Origin: Profundibacterium mesophilum KAUST100406-0324 | GTDB lineage: Bacteria; Pseudomonadota; Alphaproteobacteria; Rhodobacterales; Rhodobacteraceae | Length of the DNA stretch: 64,000 bases | Direction: 5' to 3' | NCBI RefSeq assembly: GCF_009835145.1 | Contig: NZ_APKE01000005.1 | Span: forward strand, 1 to 64,000 | Shown: piece after piece, positions 35,581 to 45,107 of the stretch | How the letters are laid out: each line of letters begins with the position of its first letter | Numbering within the stretch: position 1 is the first letter of the stretch | The notes under the pieces: generated by a model | Database searches by the model: none | What the model was told of the DNA's origin: nothing | Seen by the model: only the letters and a program-made list of their open reading frames with translations | Translations under genes and position numbers: made by a program

Positions 35581-35706
35581 GACCGGTCCTTTGTCCATGC
35601 TGCTCTTGAAGCCCGAGAATATCGTGCCGCGCCGGGAATGTAGAGCGGGCATGAGAGAAGTTTCGCCCATTGAAAACTGATTAAAAAATAGGCACCAATC
35701 TGCTAT

Positions 35707-35724
35707 TGTGCAAATAATGTGCAA
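35707..35724. repeat. Two TGTGCAA direct repeats 11 bp apart
   Basis: TGTGCAA occurs at 35707-35713 and 35718-35724, one helical turn apart, in an AT-rich strip between the divergent penicillin-binding protein gene and glnK-amtB. It could be a regulator site or part of a promoter; no regulator is identified. Confidence 0.5.
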
Positions 35725-35845
35725 CTTTTGTGTTTCGCGCCGGTAATGCGGCCTTCGCAAACTGGACACCCGCCGCCGGGCGGCAGTTTTGTGGCGTCAC
35801 AGAGCGCGGCGATACCGTCGACGCCACCAGCATAGGGGAGCGATC

Positions 35846-36184
35846 GTGAAATTAGTCATCGCAGCAATCAAGCCGTTCAAGCTCGAGGAGGTCCGCAACG
35901 CGCTGACCGAAATCGGCGTGCGCGGAATGATGGTGTCGGAGATCAGGGGATTCGGATCGCAATCGGGCCATACCGAGATCTACCGCGGCGCAGAGTATGC
36001 CGTGAACTTCGTCCCGAAAATGCGGCTCGAACTGGTGGTCCCGGATGCCATCGTCGAGCAGGTGGTCGAGACTGTCGCGGCGCAATCGCGCACCGGCAAG
36101 ATCGGCGATGGCAAGATATTCGTTCTCGATGTCGAGAACGCCCTGCGCGTGCGCACCGGCGAGACCGATGACGACGCGCTCTGA
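35846..36184 (+). CDS. glnK: P-II nitrogen regulatory protein
   Basis: This trimeric signalling protein reads 2-oxoglutarate, ATP/ADP and glutamine status and blocks or frees AmtB. The 112 residues include the T-loop with the uridylylation Tyr in GHTEIYRGAEYAVNF (about 46-60) and the C-terminal GDGKIFVLDVENALRVRTGE. The start is GTG after GGGGAG, giving (M)KLVIAAIKPFKLEEV. Its place 19 bases before amtB supports glnK over glnB. Confidence 0.96.
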   Translation: MKLVIAAIKPFKLEEVRNALTEIGVRGMMVSEIRGFGSQSGHTEIYRGAEYAVNFVPKMRLELVVPDAIVEQVVETVAAQSRTGKIGDGKIFVLDVENALRVRTGETDDDAL

Positions 36185-36203
36185 GCAAGACGAGGAAAAG
36201 ACG

Positions 36204-37547
36204 ATGACATTCTCCAAACGAGCGATCCCGGCCCTTGTCGCCCTGATGCTCCTTCCGGGGCTGGCCACGGCGCAGCAGGCAGCCGATCCCGGCGCGGCCA
36301 TCCCCGCGGCCGCCCCCGACATCATGCCCTATATCCTGACGAGCCTCCTGTTCCTCGTCGGCGGTTTCCTGGTCTTCTGGATGGCCGCGGGCTTTGCCAT
36401 GCTCGAAGCGGGCCTCGTGCGCTCGAAGAACGTGACCATGCAGCTGACCAAGAACGTGGCGCTCTTCTCGATCGCGGCGGTGATGTATTACCTCATCGGC
36501 TTCGGGCTGATGTATCCTGCCGAATGGGGCATCGAGGGCGTCCTCGGGCCGCTCTTCGCGCCCACCACGCTCGATGCGGTCGGGATCTCGGCCGGGGATG
36601 CGGCGATCGATTACGCCTCCGCCGGATCGGACTTCTTCTTCCAGCTAATGTTCGCCGCGACCACCGCCTCGATCGTCTCGGGCGCGCTTGCCGAGCGTAT
36701 CAAGCTGTGGCCCTTCCTGGCCTTCGTGGTCGTGCTGACCGCATTCATCTACCCGATCGAGGCGTCCTGGCAGTGGGGCGGCGGCTGGCTCTCCGAGATG
36801 GGTTTCTCGGATTTCGCAGGCTCCACCCTCGTGCACAGCGCCGGCGGCTGGGCGGCCCTGGCGGGCGCGCTCGTCCTCGGCCCGCGCATCGGCAAGTATC
36901 GCGGCGGGCGCACCGTTCCGATGCCCGGCAGCAACCTGGCCCTCGCCACGCTCGGCACGTTCATCCTGTGGTTGGGCTGGTTCGGGTTCAACGGCGGCTC
37001 GCAGCTCGCGGCCGGAACCGTGGGCGATATCAGCGACGTGAGCCGGATCTTCGCCAACACCAACATGGCCGCGGCCGGCGGTGCCCTCGCCGCGCTTCTC
37101 CTGACCCAGTTCCTCTATCGCAAGCCCGACCTGACGATGGTGCTGAACGGCGCGCTCGCCGGCCTCGTCTCGATCACGGCGGAGCCCCTGATGCCCACCC
37201 TGGGCGGTGCGGTCCTGATCGGTGCGGTGGGCGGCGTCCTGGTGGTCCTGACGGTTCCGCTGCTCGACCGGCTCGGCATCGACGACGTGGTCGGCGCGAT
37301 CCCGGTGCATCTCGTGGCGGGCATCTGGGGGACGATCGTGGTGCCGGTCACCAATCCCGATACCAGCTTTGCCGCACAGGCCATCGGCATCGGCGCGGTC
37401 GGGGTCTTCGTCTTCGCCATCAGCCTCGTCTGCTGGCTGGTGCTCAAAGCACTCGTCGGGATCAGGGTCAACGAGGAAGCCGAGATCGCGGGGCTCGACG
37501 TGAGCGAGCTTGGCATGGAGGCTTATCCCGAGTTCAATCCGGGCTGA
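36204..37547 (+). CDS. amtB: Ammonium transporter
   Basis: The 447 residues include an N-terminal signal peptide (ALVALMLLPGLATA) and about eleven transmembrane helices. Family motifs are FWMAAGFAMLEAGLVRSKN, DFAGSTLVHSAGGWAALAGA (first pore His region) and DVVGAIPVHLVAGIWGT (second His). AmtB conducts ammonium across the inner membrane under nitrogen limitation and is gated by GlnK encoded just upstream. GAGGAAAAG precedes the ATG. Confidence 0.97.
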   Translation: MTFSKRAIPALVALMLLPGLATAQQAADPGAAIPAAAPDIMPYILTSLLFLVGGFLVFWMAAGFAMLEAGLVRSKNVTMQLTKNVALFSIAAVMYYLIGFGLMYPAEWGIEGVLGPLFAPTTLDAVGISAGDAAIDYASAGSDFFFQLMFAATTASIVSGALAERIKLWPFLAFVVVLTAFIYPIEASWQWGGGWLSEMGFSDFAGSTLVHSAGGWAALAGALVLGPRIGKYRGGRTVPMPGSNLALATLGTFILWLGWFGFNGGSQLAAGTVGDISDVSRIFANTNMAAAGGALAALLLTQFLYRKPDLTMVLNGALAGLVSITAEPLMPTLGGAVLIGAVGGVLVVLTVPLLDRLGIDDVVGAIPVHLVAGIWGTIVVPVTNPDTSFAAQAIGIGAVGVFVFAISLVCWLVLKALVGIRVNEEAEIAGLDVSELGMEAYPEFNPG

Positions 37548-37570
37548 CACCGGCCCCCCATGAAACGCGC

Positions 37571-37601
37571 GAAAGGCCCGGAGCATCGCTCCGGGCCTTT
37601 C
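37571..37601 (+). terminator. Rho-independent terminator of glnK-amtB
   Basis: A 14-bp perfect stem (GAAAGGCCCGGAGC with GCTCCGGGCCTTTC) has a three-base loop and lies 24 bases after the amtB stop. The T/A ends are inside the stem, so it can work in both directions and could also end the convergent rhodanese transcript. Confidence 0.8.
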
Positions 37602-37647
37602 TGCATGGGGTGCATGCCGATGCGCCGGCCCCTCGCGGTGCGCTCTG

Positions 37648-38028
37648 TCAGGAGGGCGTGACCTTCTTGGGCGCGCCAGTGGCCATGTCGGTGCCGACAT
37701 GCGGCAGGCCCGCTTCCTTCCAGGCACCGAAGCCGCCGCCCATATGGGCCACCGGGGAGAGGCCTGCGGCCAGCGCCTCGCGCGCGACCTTCTCGGAGCG
37801 TTTTCCCGAACCGCAGTGAAAGACGAGGCGCTTGCCCTCCTGCGAGGGAAGACGATCGGCGCGGAACAGGGCCATCGGCGCGAGAAGCGCACCCTCCACG
37901 TTTTCCCACATGTATTCCTGGGGGGTGCGCACGTCGATCAGGGCGATCTCGCCCTTTTCGAGCGCGTCGGAGACCTCCTGCGGGGTCCAGGTCTCGAGCG
38001 TGCCGTTCTGCGTGGTCTCGGTATCCAT
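37648..38028 (-). CDS. Single-domain rhodanese-like sulfurtransferase
   Basis: The 126 residues form one rhodanese domain: ALIDVRTPQEYMWENVEGA (about 28-46) and the active-site loop FHCGSGKRS with Cys near residue 75. Small rhodaneses move sulfur from thiosulfate or persulfides to acceptors; the partner here is not known. AGAGGA lies seven bases before the ATG. Two inverted repeats lie upstream at 38068-38111. Confidence 0.88.
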   Translation of the reverse strand: MDTETTQNGTLETWTPQEVSDALEKGEIALIDVRTPQEYMWENVEGALLAPMALFRADRLPSQEGKRLVFHCGSGKRSEKVAREALAAGLSPVAHMGGGFGAWKEAGLPHVGTDMATGAPKKVTPS

Positions 38029-38067
38029 GAATGATCCTCTGCTATCGTCGCGGCGGGGCTGCCATGT

Positions 38068-38111
38068 CCTGTCGACAGGCAAAGACACCCATTCAACAGG
38101 ATGAATGGGTG
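38068..38111. promoter_or_regulatory. Two perfect inverted repeats upstream of the rhodanese gene
   Basis: CCTGTCGACAGG (38068-38079) is a perfect 12-bp palindrome. Seven bases on, CACCCATTCA pairs with TGAATGGGTG (38086-38111) around a six-base loop. The second could be the terminator of the aminotransferase gene to the right, since TCTTT follows it on the minus strand. Alternatively, both could be operators of the rhodanese gene. Confidence 0.55.
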
Positions 38112-38211
38112 ATCGGTTCCAGCGGCGATAGTAGGGACGCACGCAGCGCGAACGGGGGGCAAGGCCCCTTTGGGCGGGGATCGGCACGCGCTGCGCCGAT
38201 CCCTCCGGGGA

Positions 38212-39396
38212 TCAGACGCCCGCGTCGATGATCGCCTGGGCCAGGATCGGCACCGTGCGCGCGTTCAGGCCGGCGATGTTGAGCCGGCTGTCGCCCACCA
38301 TGTAGATGCCGCTGTCGCGGCGCATCGCCTCGACCTGCTCGGGCGTGGCGCCAAGGCGCGAGAACATGCCGCGGTGGCGGGCGATGAAGTCGAACCGGTC
38401 CGAATTGCTGCGCTGGCGCAGCTCATCGGCCAGCTGCTCGCGCAGGGCCAGCATGCCTGCGCGCATCTCCTCGAGCTCCGCCTTCCAGTCGGCGCGCAGC
38501 TCGGGATCATCCAGGATCGTCATCACCACGCGGGCCCCGTGATCGGGCGGGAACGAGAAGTTCTGCCGGTTCAGGTAGGCCAGGTTGCCTTGCGCCAGTT
38601 TTTGCATCGCGTCATCCGAGGACAGGGCGATCAGCAGGCCGGTGCGTTCGCGGTAGATGCCGAAATTCTTCGAGCAGCTTGCCGCGATCAGCGCCTGCGG
38701 AAGCTGCGTGGCGATCAGGCGCGTGCCCGCCGCATCGCTCTCCAGCCCGTCGCCGAAGCCTTGGTAGGCGATGTCGATGAAGGGAATGGCCCGCTTCTCG
38801 AGGAGCAGGTCGGCAACGCTCTGCCACTGGCCCAGCGTCAGGTTGGCGCCGGTGGGATTGTGACAGCAGCCGTGAAGCAGGACGACGTCGCCCTCGGCGA
38901 CCTGCGACAGGTCCTCCATCATGCCCGCGAAATCGACATCGCGCGCGGCATCGTCGAAATAGCGGTATTCGGAGAAGGGCATCCCGAGATATTTCAGGAT
39001 CGAAGGGTGGTTCGGCCAGGTCGGCGCCGAGATCCAGACCCGCGCATCGGGGGAGGCCATGCGGATCAGCTCGAAACCCTGGCGAATCGCGCCGGTGCCG
39101 CCGGGGGTGGCCACCGCGGCGATCCGGCTTGGCGCCACGTCCGCCCCGAGGATCAGCCCCGTCAGCGCCTTCGCGTAGCCCGGCTCCCCGGCCAGCCCGG
39201 TATAGGCCTTGGTGGTCTGCTGCTCGAGAATGCGCGCCTCGGCGGCCTTCACGGCGCGCATCACGGGGGTCACGCCCTCGGCATCGCGGTAGACGCCGAC
39301 GCCCAGGTCGATCTTGTCATCGCGCGGATCCTCGCGGAAGCTCTGCATGAGGGCGAGGATCTTGTCGGCTGGCTGCTGTTTGAGCTGGTCGAACAT
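38212..39396 (-). CDS. Aromatic/aspartate aminotransferase (class I PLP)
   Basis: This 394-residue transaminase begins MFDQLKQQPADKILALM, the usual start of TyrB/AspC-type enzymes. It shows IDLGVGVYRDAEG, ATPGGTGAIRQGF, the PLP-binding Lys in SCSKNFGIYRERTGLL (about residue 242) and SRLNIAGLN near the C terminus. It transfers amino groups between aromatic or dicarboxylic amino acids and 2-oxo acids. It starts four bases after the sseA stop, so it is probably co-transcribed with sseA. aspC or tyrB cannot be separated from sequence alone. Confidence 0.92.
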   Translation of the reverse strand: MFDQLKQQPADKILALMQSFREDPRDDKIDLGVGVYRDAEGVTPVMRAVKAAEARILEQQTTKAYTGLAGEPGYAKALTGLILGADVAPSRIAAVATPGGTGAIRQGFELIRMASPDARVWISAPTWPNHPSILKYLGMPFSEYRYFDDAARDVDFAGMMEDLSQVAEGDVVLLHGCCHNPTGANLTLGQWQSVADLLLEKRAIPFIDIAYQGFGDGLESDAAGTRLIATQLPQALIAASCSKNFGIYRERTGLLIALSSDDAMQKLAQGNLAYLNRQNFSFPPDHGARVVMTILDDPELRADWKAELEEMRAGMLALREQLADELRQRSNSDRFDFIARHRGMFSRLGATPEQVEAMRRDSGIYMVGDSRLNIAGLNARTVPILAQAIIDAGV

Positions 39397-39400
39397 GTGG

Positions 39401-40276
39401 TCAGGTATCTCCTGTTGCGACAGGTCCGGTCTCGACCGGCAGGTCGCCGAAGGCGCCCCATTCGGTCCAGGACCCGTCATATAGGGAATGCTGCTGGTGG
39501 CCGAGCCGCTCGAGGGCAAGGCTCAGGATCGCGGCGGTGACGCCCGATCCGCAGCTGGTGATGAGCGGACGCGACAGGTCGACCCCGGCGGCCTCGAAAA
39601 CGGTGCGCAGCGCTTCCGCCGGCAGCATCGTGCCGTCGCTGGCCAGAAGCTCGGAATAGGGCAGGTTGCGCGATCCGGGGATATGACCGGCGCGCAGCCC
39701 GGCGCGCGGTTCGGGATTCTCGCCGGCAAACCGCTTGGCGGAGCGGGCGTCGATGATCTGCGCCTCGCCCAGCTTTGCGGCCGCCGCGACCTGCGTGACG
39801 TCGCGCACGAGGTGGTTCTGGCGGCTGGCGGTCATGTGGCGATCGCGGGTCACGGGCGGCAGATCCTCGGTCGGCCGGCCCTCGGCCCGCCACTTGGGAA
39901 AGCCCCCGTCCAGCACCGCCACGTCGGTCTTGCCCATCAGCTTGAAGAGCCACCAGACCCGCGCGGCCGAGAAGAGGCCGGCCCCGTCATAGACCACGAC
40001 CTGGTGGCCGTCGCCGATGCCGAGCCGGCGCATCCTGCTGATGAATTTCTCGGGGGGCGGCGCCATGTGCGGCAGGTCGGAGCGCCCGTCGCTCACATCA
40101 TCCAGATCGACGAAACGGGCACCGGGAACATGCGCGGCCTCGTATTCGGCGCGCGCATCGCACTTTGCATCGGGCATGTACCAGCTGGCATCGATCACGC
40201 GCAGGTCGGGATCGTTCAGGTGACGCTCCAGCCAGTCCGTGGAAACCAGTGTCCTTGGATCGTCCTGCATGCGCAT
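39401..40276 (-). CDS. sseA: 3-mercaptopyruvate sulfurtransferase
   Basis: Two rhodanese domains make up the 291 residues. The inactive N-terminal one begins VSTDWLERHLNDPDLRVIDASW. The catalytic C-terminal one carries SCGSGVTAAIL (Cys near residue 244). CGSG(V/T)TA is the loop type of mercaptopyruvate rather than thiosulfate sulfurtransferases. The enzyme takes sulfur from 3-mercaptopyruvate, which can arise from cysteine by transamination, and the adjacent aminotransferase gene fits that link. GAGGAG precedes the first ATG closely; an ATG two codons later is better spaced. Confidence 0.92.
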   Translation of the reverse strand: MRMQDDPRTLVSTDWLERHLNDPDLRVIDASWYMPDAKCDARAEYEAAHVPGARFVDLDDVSDGRSDLPHMAPPPEKFISRMRRLGIGDGHQVVVYDGAGLFSAARVWWLFKLMGKTDVAVLDGGFPKWRAEGRPTEDLPPVTRDRHMTASRQNHLVRDVTQVAAAAKLGEAQIIDARSAKRFAGENPEPRAGLRAGHIPGSRNLPYSELLASDGTMLPAEALRTVFEAAGVDLSRPLITSCGSGVTAAILSLALERLGHQQHSLYDGSWTEWGAFGDLPVETGPVATGDT

Positions 40277-40382
40277 GGCTCCTCGATGAAGGGTCGGGCG
40301 CTTCGGTGACTACCTGCCGGAGCAGGGCAAGGCAAGATGGGGCCGCATGGCCCGGCCACGCGCATCGGCACGCCATGCCGCC

Positions 40383-40856
40383 TCAGCTATGCTCCTTGAG
40401 AAGCCTCTGCTGGGTCCGCTGCCAGTCGCGCTTGGCCTCGGTAGCCCGCTTGTCGGGGGCCTTCTTGCCCTTGGCGATGCCGATCTTGATCTTGGCGATG
40501 CCGCGATGGTTGAAATAGAGCACCAGGGGTACGAGCGTCATGCCCTTGCGCTGCGTCTCCTGCCACAGGCGCGCCAGCTCGCGCCGGTTGACCAGGAGCT
40601 TGCGCCGCCGCCGGTCCTCATGCCCGAACATCGCCGCGTCATAGGGGGCGATATAACTGTTCACCAGCCACAGCTCGCCCTCCTCGACGGCGGCGTAGCT
40701 CTCGGCGATGGTGGCCTGGTTGCGGCGCAGCGACTTCACTTCCGAGCCGCTGAGCAGGATCCCGCATTCGAGATCATCGTCGATCGCGTAATCGTAGCGC
40801 GCGCGCCGATTCTCGGCGATCACCTTGTAATTCGGGTTATCCTTGGGCTTTGCCAT
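40383..40856 (-). CDS. smpB: SsrA-binding protein SmpB
   Basis: SmpB delivers tmRNA to stalled ribosomes for trans-translation. The 157 residues include [28 protein letters not shown] and the C-terminal [16 protein letters not shown] tail that enters the mRNA channel. The chosen ATG gives [12 protein letters not shown]. It lies downstream of dapA on the same strand, separated by a terminator. No tmRNA gene is visible near it. Confidence 0.96.
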   Translation of the reverse strand: MAKPKDNPNYKVIAENRRARYDYAIDDDLECGILLSGSEVKSLRRNQATIAESYAAVEEGELWLVNSYIAPYDAAMFGHEDRRRRKLLVNRRELARLWQETQRKGMTLVPLVLYFNHRGIAKIKIGIAKGKKAPDKRATEAKRDWQRTQQRLLKEHS

Positions 40857-40971
40857 GACCACGCAGATAGGACAGAGCGGCTCCGGCGGCAAGTCACCGA
40901 GGCGATTGCGGCGCGATTGATCCGGTATGGTCGCGGCGCGGGCGCGTCCCGCATTGCCCGCGCCCGGTGCG

Positions 40972-41007
40972 AAAACATGCGCCGCCGCGCGGGTTCGGCG
41001 GCGGCGC
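40972..41007 (-). terminator. Terminator between dapA and smpB
   Basis: On the minus strand a 10-bp stem (GCGCCGCCGC with GCGGCGGCGC) and nine-base loop lie just past the dapA stop and are followed by ATGTTTTCG, a short U-run. Confidence 0.65.
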
Positions 41008-41013
41008 GCGGGA

Positions 41014-41889
41014 TCAGCCGATCAGCCCGGCCCGCTGCATCGCATCCTTCATCGCCAGCTTGACGCCCTCGCTCAGCCCGACCAGCGGCAGGCGCACTTC
41101 CTCGCGGCCGAGGCCCAGAAGCGACAGGCCGTATTTCGCGCCGACGAGCCCCGGTTCGAGGAAGATCGCCTCGTGCAGCGGCATCAGAAGGTCCTGCAAT
41201 TCGAGGGCCCTTGCGTAATCGCCGCGCAGCGTCGCCTCCTGGAACTCGGCGCAGAGCTTCGGTGCCACGTTGGCGGTGACGCTGATGCAGCCCACGCCGC
41301 CATGGGCGTTGAAGCCCAGCGCGCTCGCGTCCTCGCCCGAGAGCTGGACGAAATCGGTACCGCAGCTGGCACGCTGCATGCTGACCCGCTCGACCTCCCC
41401 GGTGGCGTCCTTGACGCCGATGATCCTGGGCAACTCGGCGAGGCGTCCCATGGTGGCGGGCGACATGTCCACGACCGAGCGGCCGGGAATGTTGTAGATG
41501 ATGATCGGGATCTCGACCTCGTCATGGAGCGTCCTGAAATGCTCGTAGAGGCCGGCCTGCGTGGGCTTGTTGTAATAGGGGGTCACGACGAGGGCCCCAT
41601 CGGCCCCCACCTCCGCCGCGTGGCGCAGCAGGCGCACACCCTCGCGGGTGTTGTTGGAGCCGGCGCCTGCGATCACGGGGATTCGGCCAGCGGCGGCGAG
41701 CACGACCTCCTCGATGACGCGCTCGTGCTCGGCATGGCTGAGCGTCGGGCTCTCGCCGGTGGTGCCGACCGGCACGAGACCGTGGCTGCCCTGCTCGACA
41801 TGCCACTCCACGAGCTTCTTGAGCATGTCCAGATCGAGCTGGCCGTCCTTGAACGGCGTGACCAGGGCGGGCAGGGACCCTTTGAACAT
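41014..41889 (-). CDS. dapA: 4-hydroxy-tetrahydrodipicolinate synthase
   Basis: DapA condenses aspartate semialdehyde and pyruvate in lysine/diaminopimelate synthesis. The 291 residues match the family, with [15 protein letters not shown] (residues ~42-56), the catalytic Tyr in IIYNIPGRS and the Schiff-base Lys in [11 protein letters not shown] (about 161). Start [13 protein letters not shown]. Confidence 0.96.
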   Translation of the reverse strand: MFKGSLPALVTPFKDGQLDLDMLKKLVEWHVEQGSHGLVPVGTTGESPTLSHAEHERVIEEVVLAAAGRIPVIAGAGSNNTREGVRLLRHAAEVGADGALVVTPYYNKPTQAGLYEHFRTLHDEVEIPIIIYNIPGRSVVDMSPATMGRLAELPRIIGVKDATGEVERVSMQRASCGTDFVQLSGEDASALGFNAHGGVGCISVTANVAPKLCAEFQEATLRGDYARALELQDLLMPLHEAIFLEPGLVGAKYGLSLLGLGREEVRLPLVGLSEGVKLAMKDAMQRAGLIG

Positions 41890-42000
41890 GACACGCTTCC
41901 TTATCATTCTTGGCGCCAGAGGGGGGAGCCGGGTACGATTGCGCGCGGACCCTAGCCCCGGTGCGCCGCGTTGCCAAGTTCGTGAATTGGAGTCCATGCC

Positions 42001-43989
42001 TTGCCCGTCTATTTTATCACGATGAAATGGCTTCCCCTTCTTCTTCTGACCTGTGCGCCGGCATTCGCCGCCGGGGTGCAGGGAATGCCCGCCGCCGAGC
42101 CTGTCCCGCATCAGTCCCGCCCCTCGATGGGCCTTGCGGACGCGATGACACAGCTGCGCCGGGGCAACTGGTCCGGCGCGCTCGAAGCGGCGGCGCGGCA
42201 CGGCCCCGTCGGGCGCGACATCATCGAGTGGCACCGTTTGCGGGCCGGCCTCGGCACCTTCGACGAGGCATTGAGCTTCAGCAGGCGCCGCGCCGACTGG
42301 CCCGGCATGCCCTACCTGCGGCAGCGCTCCGAGAAGGCGGTGCCGCTCGAGGGACGGGCGCCGGACGTGATCGACTTCTTCTCGAGCAATGCCCCGACGA
42401 CGGGAAACGGCGCCCTGGCGCTGAGCATGGCCTTCTCGCAGATCGGCGCGCAGGGCGACGCGGAGGCACAGGCGGCGCTGGCCTGGCTCGAGCTGCCGAT
42501 GGATGCCGAGACCGAGCGGATGCTCCTGGCCCGCTACGGCCGCGCGCTCGAGGGTCTGCACGAGGCACGGCTCGACGCGCTCTTGTGGGAGGGCGCGCCG
42601 GCAGCCGCGCGCCGCGCGATGACGCGGGTCGGTGCGGGCTGGCAGGCGCTGGCCGAGGCGCGTTTGCTCCTGCGCACGATGGGCGAGGGCATCGACGCCG
42701 CGATCGCCGCGGTGCCGGAGGCGCTCGCGGATGACGCGGGTCTGGCCTATGAGCGGTTCCGCTGGCGGATGGCGAAGGGGCGGCGGGACTCGGCGATCGA
42801 ACTGCTGGCCGCCCGCAGCAGCTCCGCGGAGGAGCTTGGCCGACCGGAATTGTGGGCCCGAGCCCGGCGCGACCTGGCCCGCGCCGAGATGCGCGGCGGC
42901 GATCCCGAGCGCGCCTATGCCATCGCCGCGTCGCACTGGTTGACCGAGGGTTCGGATTTCGCCGATCTCGAATGGCTCTCGGGGTATCTCGCGCTGACCT
43001 ATCTCGATCAGCCGCAGCGCGCGGTGGAGCATTTCAAGCGGTTCCGCTCGCGTGTCGAGACGCCGATTTCGCTGGGGCGCGCCGGCTATTGGGAGGGCCG
43101 CGCGCAGGAGGCGGCGGGCAACATGGAGGCGGCCCGCAACGCCTATGCCTTCGGGGCGGAATTTCAGACGAGCTTCTACGGGCTGCTGGCCGCCGAGCGG
43201 GCGGAGCTGCCGCTCGATCCGCTTCTGACCGGTGCGGAGAGCTTTCCGCCGCTTTCGGAAGCCAGCTTCCGTGACAGCGCGGCGCTGGAGGCGGGCCTGC
43301 TGCTTCAGGCGGCGGGCGAGCGCGCGCTTGCCGAGCGGTTCTTCATCACGATCGGCGAGACCCTGCCGCGCGCGGAGCTTGGAACGCTCGCCGACCTCGC
43401 CCTGCGCCTCGGCGAGCCGCATCTGGGGCTGATGATCGCCAAGGAGGCCGCGCGCCAGGGGCACGAGATCGCGAAAGCCTATTACCCGGTCGTCGATCTG
43501 GGGGTCGAGGATATGCCCGTGGCGCGTGAGCTGGCCCTGGCCATCGCGCGGCGCGAGAGCGAATTCGACCCGGGCGTAAGCTCGGGTGTGGGGGCGAGCG
43601 GCCTGATGCAGCTGATGCCGGGCACCGCACAGGATGTCGCCAGGCTCCTGGGGTTGCCCTATTCGAAAGAGCGCCTCTTTTCCGATCCCAGCTATAACGC
43701 GACGCTGGGGAGCGCCTATCTCGCGGGGTTGATCAACCGCTTCGGGAACAACCCGATCCTCGTCGCGGCAGGATACAATGCCGGCCCCGGGCGCCCGATG
43801 CGCTGGATGAAGGAGCGCGGCGATCCGCGCGGTGCCAGGGTCGACATGATCGACTGGATCGAGCACATCCCCTTCGACGAAACCCGCAACTACGTGATGC
43901 GCGTGGCCGAATCGCTGCCGGTCTATCGCGCGCGGCTCGAAGGCCGGGTCCGTCCCCTCGATTTCAGCGCGGAGATCGCCGGGCGCTAA
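42001..43989 (+). CDS. Soluble lytic murein transglycosylase (Slt type)
   Basis: This periplasmic enzyme cleaves peptidoglycan to 1,6-anhydro products. The product (662 aa) has a signal peptide ([18 protein letters not shown]), a long alpha-helical superhelical U/L-domain region (about 45-480), and a C-terminal GH23 catalytic domain. That domain carries [21 protein letters not shown] (catalytic Glu), [11 protein letters not shown] and [14 protein letters not shown] annotate the TTG start because GGAG lies eight bases upstream; the ATG at 42022 is a good alternative and both keep the signal peptide. It is divergent from dapA. Confidence 0.92.
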   Translation: MPVYFITMKWLPLLLLTCAPAFAAGVQGMPAAEPVPHQSRPSMGLADAMTQLRRGNWSGALEAAARHGPVGRDIIEWHRLRAGLGTFDEALSFSRRRADWPGMPYLRQRSEKAVPLEGRAPDVIDFFSSNAPTTGNGALALSMAFSQIGAQGDAEAQAALAWLELPMDAETERMLLARYGRALEGLHEARLDALLWEGAPAAARRAMTRVGAGWQALAEARLLLRTMGEGIDAAIAAVPEALADDAGLAYERFRWRMAKGRRDSAIELLAARSSSAEELGRPELWARARRDLARAEMRGGDPERAYAIAASHWLTEGSDFADLEWLSGYLALTYLDQPQRAVEHFKRFRSRVETPISLGRAGYWEGRAQEAAGNMEAARNAYAFGAEFQTSFYGLLAAERAELPLDPLLTGAESFPPLSEASFRDSAALEAGLLLQAAGERALAERFFITIGETLPRAELGTLADLALRLGEPHLGLMIAKEAARQGHEIAKAYYPVVDLGVEDMPVARELALAIARRESEFDPGVSSGVGASGLMQLMPGTAQDVARLLGLPYSKERLFSDPSYNATLGSAYLAGLINRFGNNPILVAAGYNAGPGRPMRWMKERGDPRGARVDMIDWIEHIPFDETRNYVMRVAESLPVYRARLEGRVRPLDFSAEIAGR

Positions 43990-44051
43990 GCCGGACGGCT
44001 TGCCCCTCGCGCCGAACGCGCGGCTTGTTCCTCGCGCGCCGAACGCGCGGC

Positions 44052-44954
44052 TTATTCCTCGGGCAGCCGGGCCGGCAGGTCCGGCGCCGCGCCTACGTCG
44101 TCGGGGCGTTCGGGGATCACAGCGGGCGCCGGCGCACGGCTTTTCTCGCTCTCGGTGTTTCCCGCCGTCCCGCGGGTCGGGGTGTCCGGCGCCTCCTCGG
44201 GGATCACCGCCGGGGCGGGCCGCGCCTTCGGAGCGTCATCCGCGCCGCCCCCGGCGCCGGTTGCCGCCGCCTTCGATGAAGCGGATGCCTTCGGTGAAGC
44301 AGGTACGGGGCTTGCCGTCTCTTCGGCTGTGGCGCCTTGGGGCGTGCCGACCCCCGCCGCGCGCGCCCTCGCGGCCGCTTCGGCCGGCCGGCGCGGGGGG
44401 CGCAGGCGCGGCAGGCGATCCTGCGCCTGCGCTCCGTCCGCGGGGGCGGCCGCGGGACCGTCGCGTGCCGCGGTCTTCGCCTCGTCCCCCGCTCCCGCCC
44501 CAGGTCCGGCTGCTGCCGGCGTGCAGGCGCCGTATCTGAACGCGTATCCGTTCCAGACCATGATCAGCCCGCCATCGGCGGCGCGCATGAACATCGCGCG
44601 GTCGCTCCAGCTGTGCCCCTTGGCGCTGCACCGCATGTCATAGAGCACGGCATCCATCTTGCGCACGGGCACGGGCGCGGTCATCTCGCATTGGCTGCCG
44701 ACGCCATAGAAGATGCCATCCTCGACCTTCACCGACCCGTCATCCCTGTCATCGGGCATGCAGGTGGCGCCGGCATCCGGGCTCCAGAGGCCGTCGAATG
44801 TCGATTGCGCCCCGGCGGGCGTGCCCGCAAGGCCCACAAGGCCCAACGCCAATGCCGTCCAGAGCGGCAGGCGCGGTGAAGGCGGTGCCGCGGCGGCGGC
44901 GTTGGTCGGACGGCACAGCGCCGCAACGGTAACATGTCTCATGACATCCATCAT
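44052..44954 (-). CDS. Exported alanine/proline-rich protein of unknown function
   Basis: The ~300-residue product has a signal peptide ([21 protein letters not shown]) after a short N-terminal stretch. A compact cysteine-containing domain follows (about 50-135: [55 protein letters not shown]). A long low-complexity tail rich in Ala, Pro and Glu contains the octamer PAPAVIPE twice. Four cysteines in the folded part could form disulfides. The start is uncertain (ATG at 44954, 44951 or 44942, none with a clear ribosome site). It is divergent from the type I secretion genes. No family is recognised. Confidence 0.7.
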   Translation of the reverse strand: MMDVMRHVTVAALCRPTNAAAAAPPSPRLPLWTALALGLVGLAGTPAGAQSTFDGLWSPDAGATCMPDDRDDGSVKVEDGIFYGVGSQCEMTAPVPVRKMDAVLYDMRCSAKGHSWSDRAMFMRAADGGLIMVWNGYAFRYGACTPAAAGPGAGAGDEAKTAARDGPAAAPADGAQAQDRLPRLRPPRRPAEAAARARAAGVGTPQGATAEETASPVPASPKASASSKAAATGAGGGADDAPKARPAPAVIPEEAPDTPTRGTAGNTESEKSRAPAPAVIPERPDDVGAAPDLPARLPEE

Positions 44955-45107
44955 AGCGCGCTTTGCGCATCGGTCTATCACTCTTGACACAGGGTGTCCG
45001 GCAGCGCTGGACCCGCAGGGGCGGCTGCCGTAGTTTCCGGGCACCTGCGAAGGGACCGGCCATGCCCGGTCCAAAGGCCATGACGGTCATTGGGAAGAAG
45101 GACAAAG

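Noticed and set aside
35692-35704. Possible sigma-54 promoter before glnK
   Set aside because: GGCAC and TGC are present, but the GG-to-GC spacing is nine bases instead of the required ten, so I do not call it.
40857-41013. tmRNA (ssrA) gene near smpB
   Set aside because: The gap is too short and is filled by the dapA terminator; no tRNA-like acceptor arm is visible.
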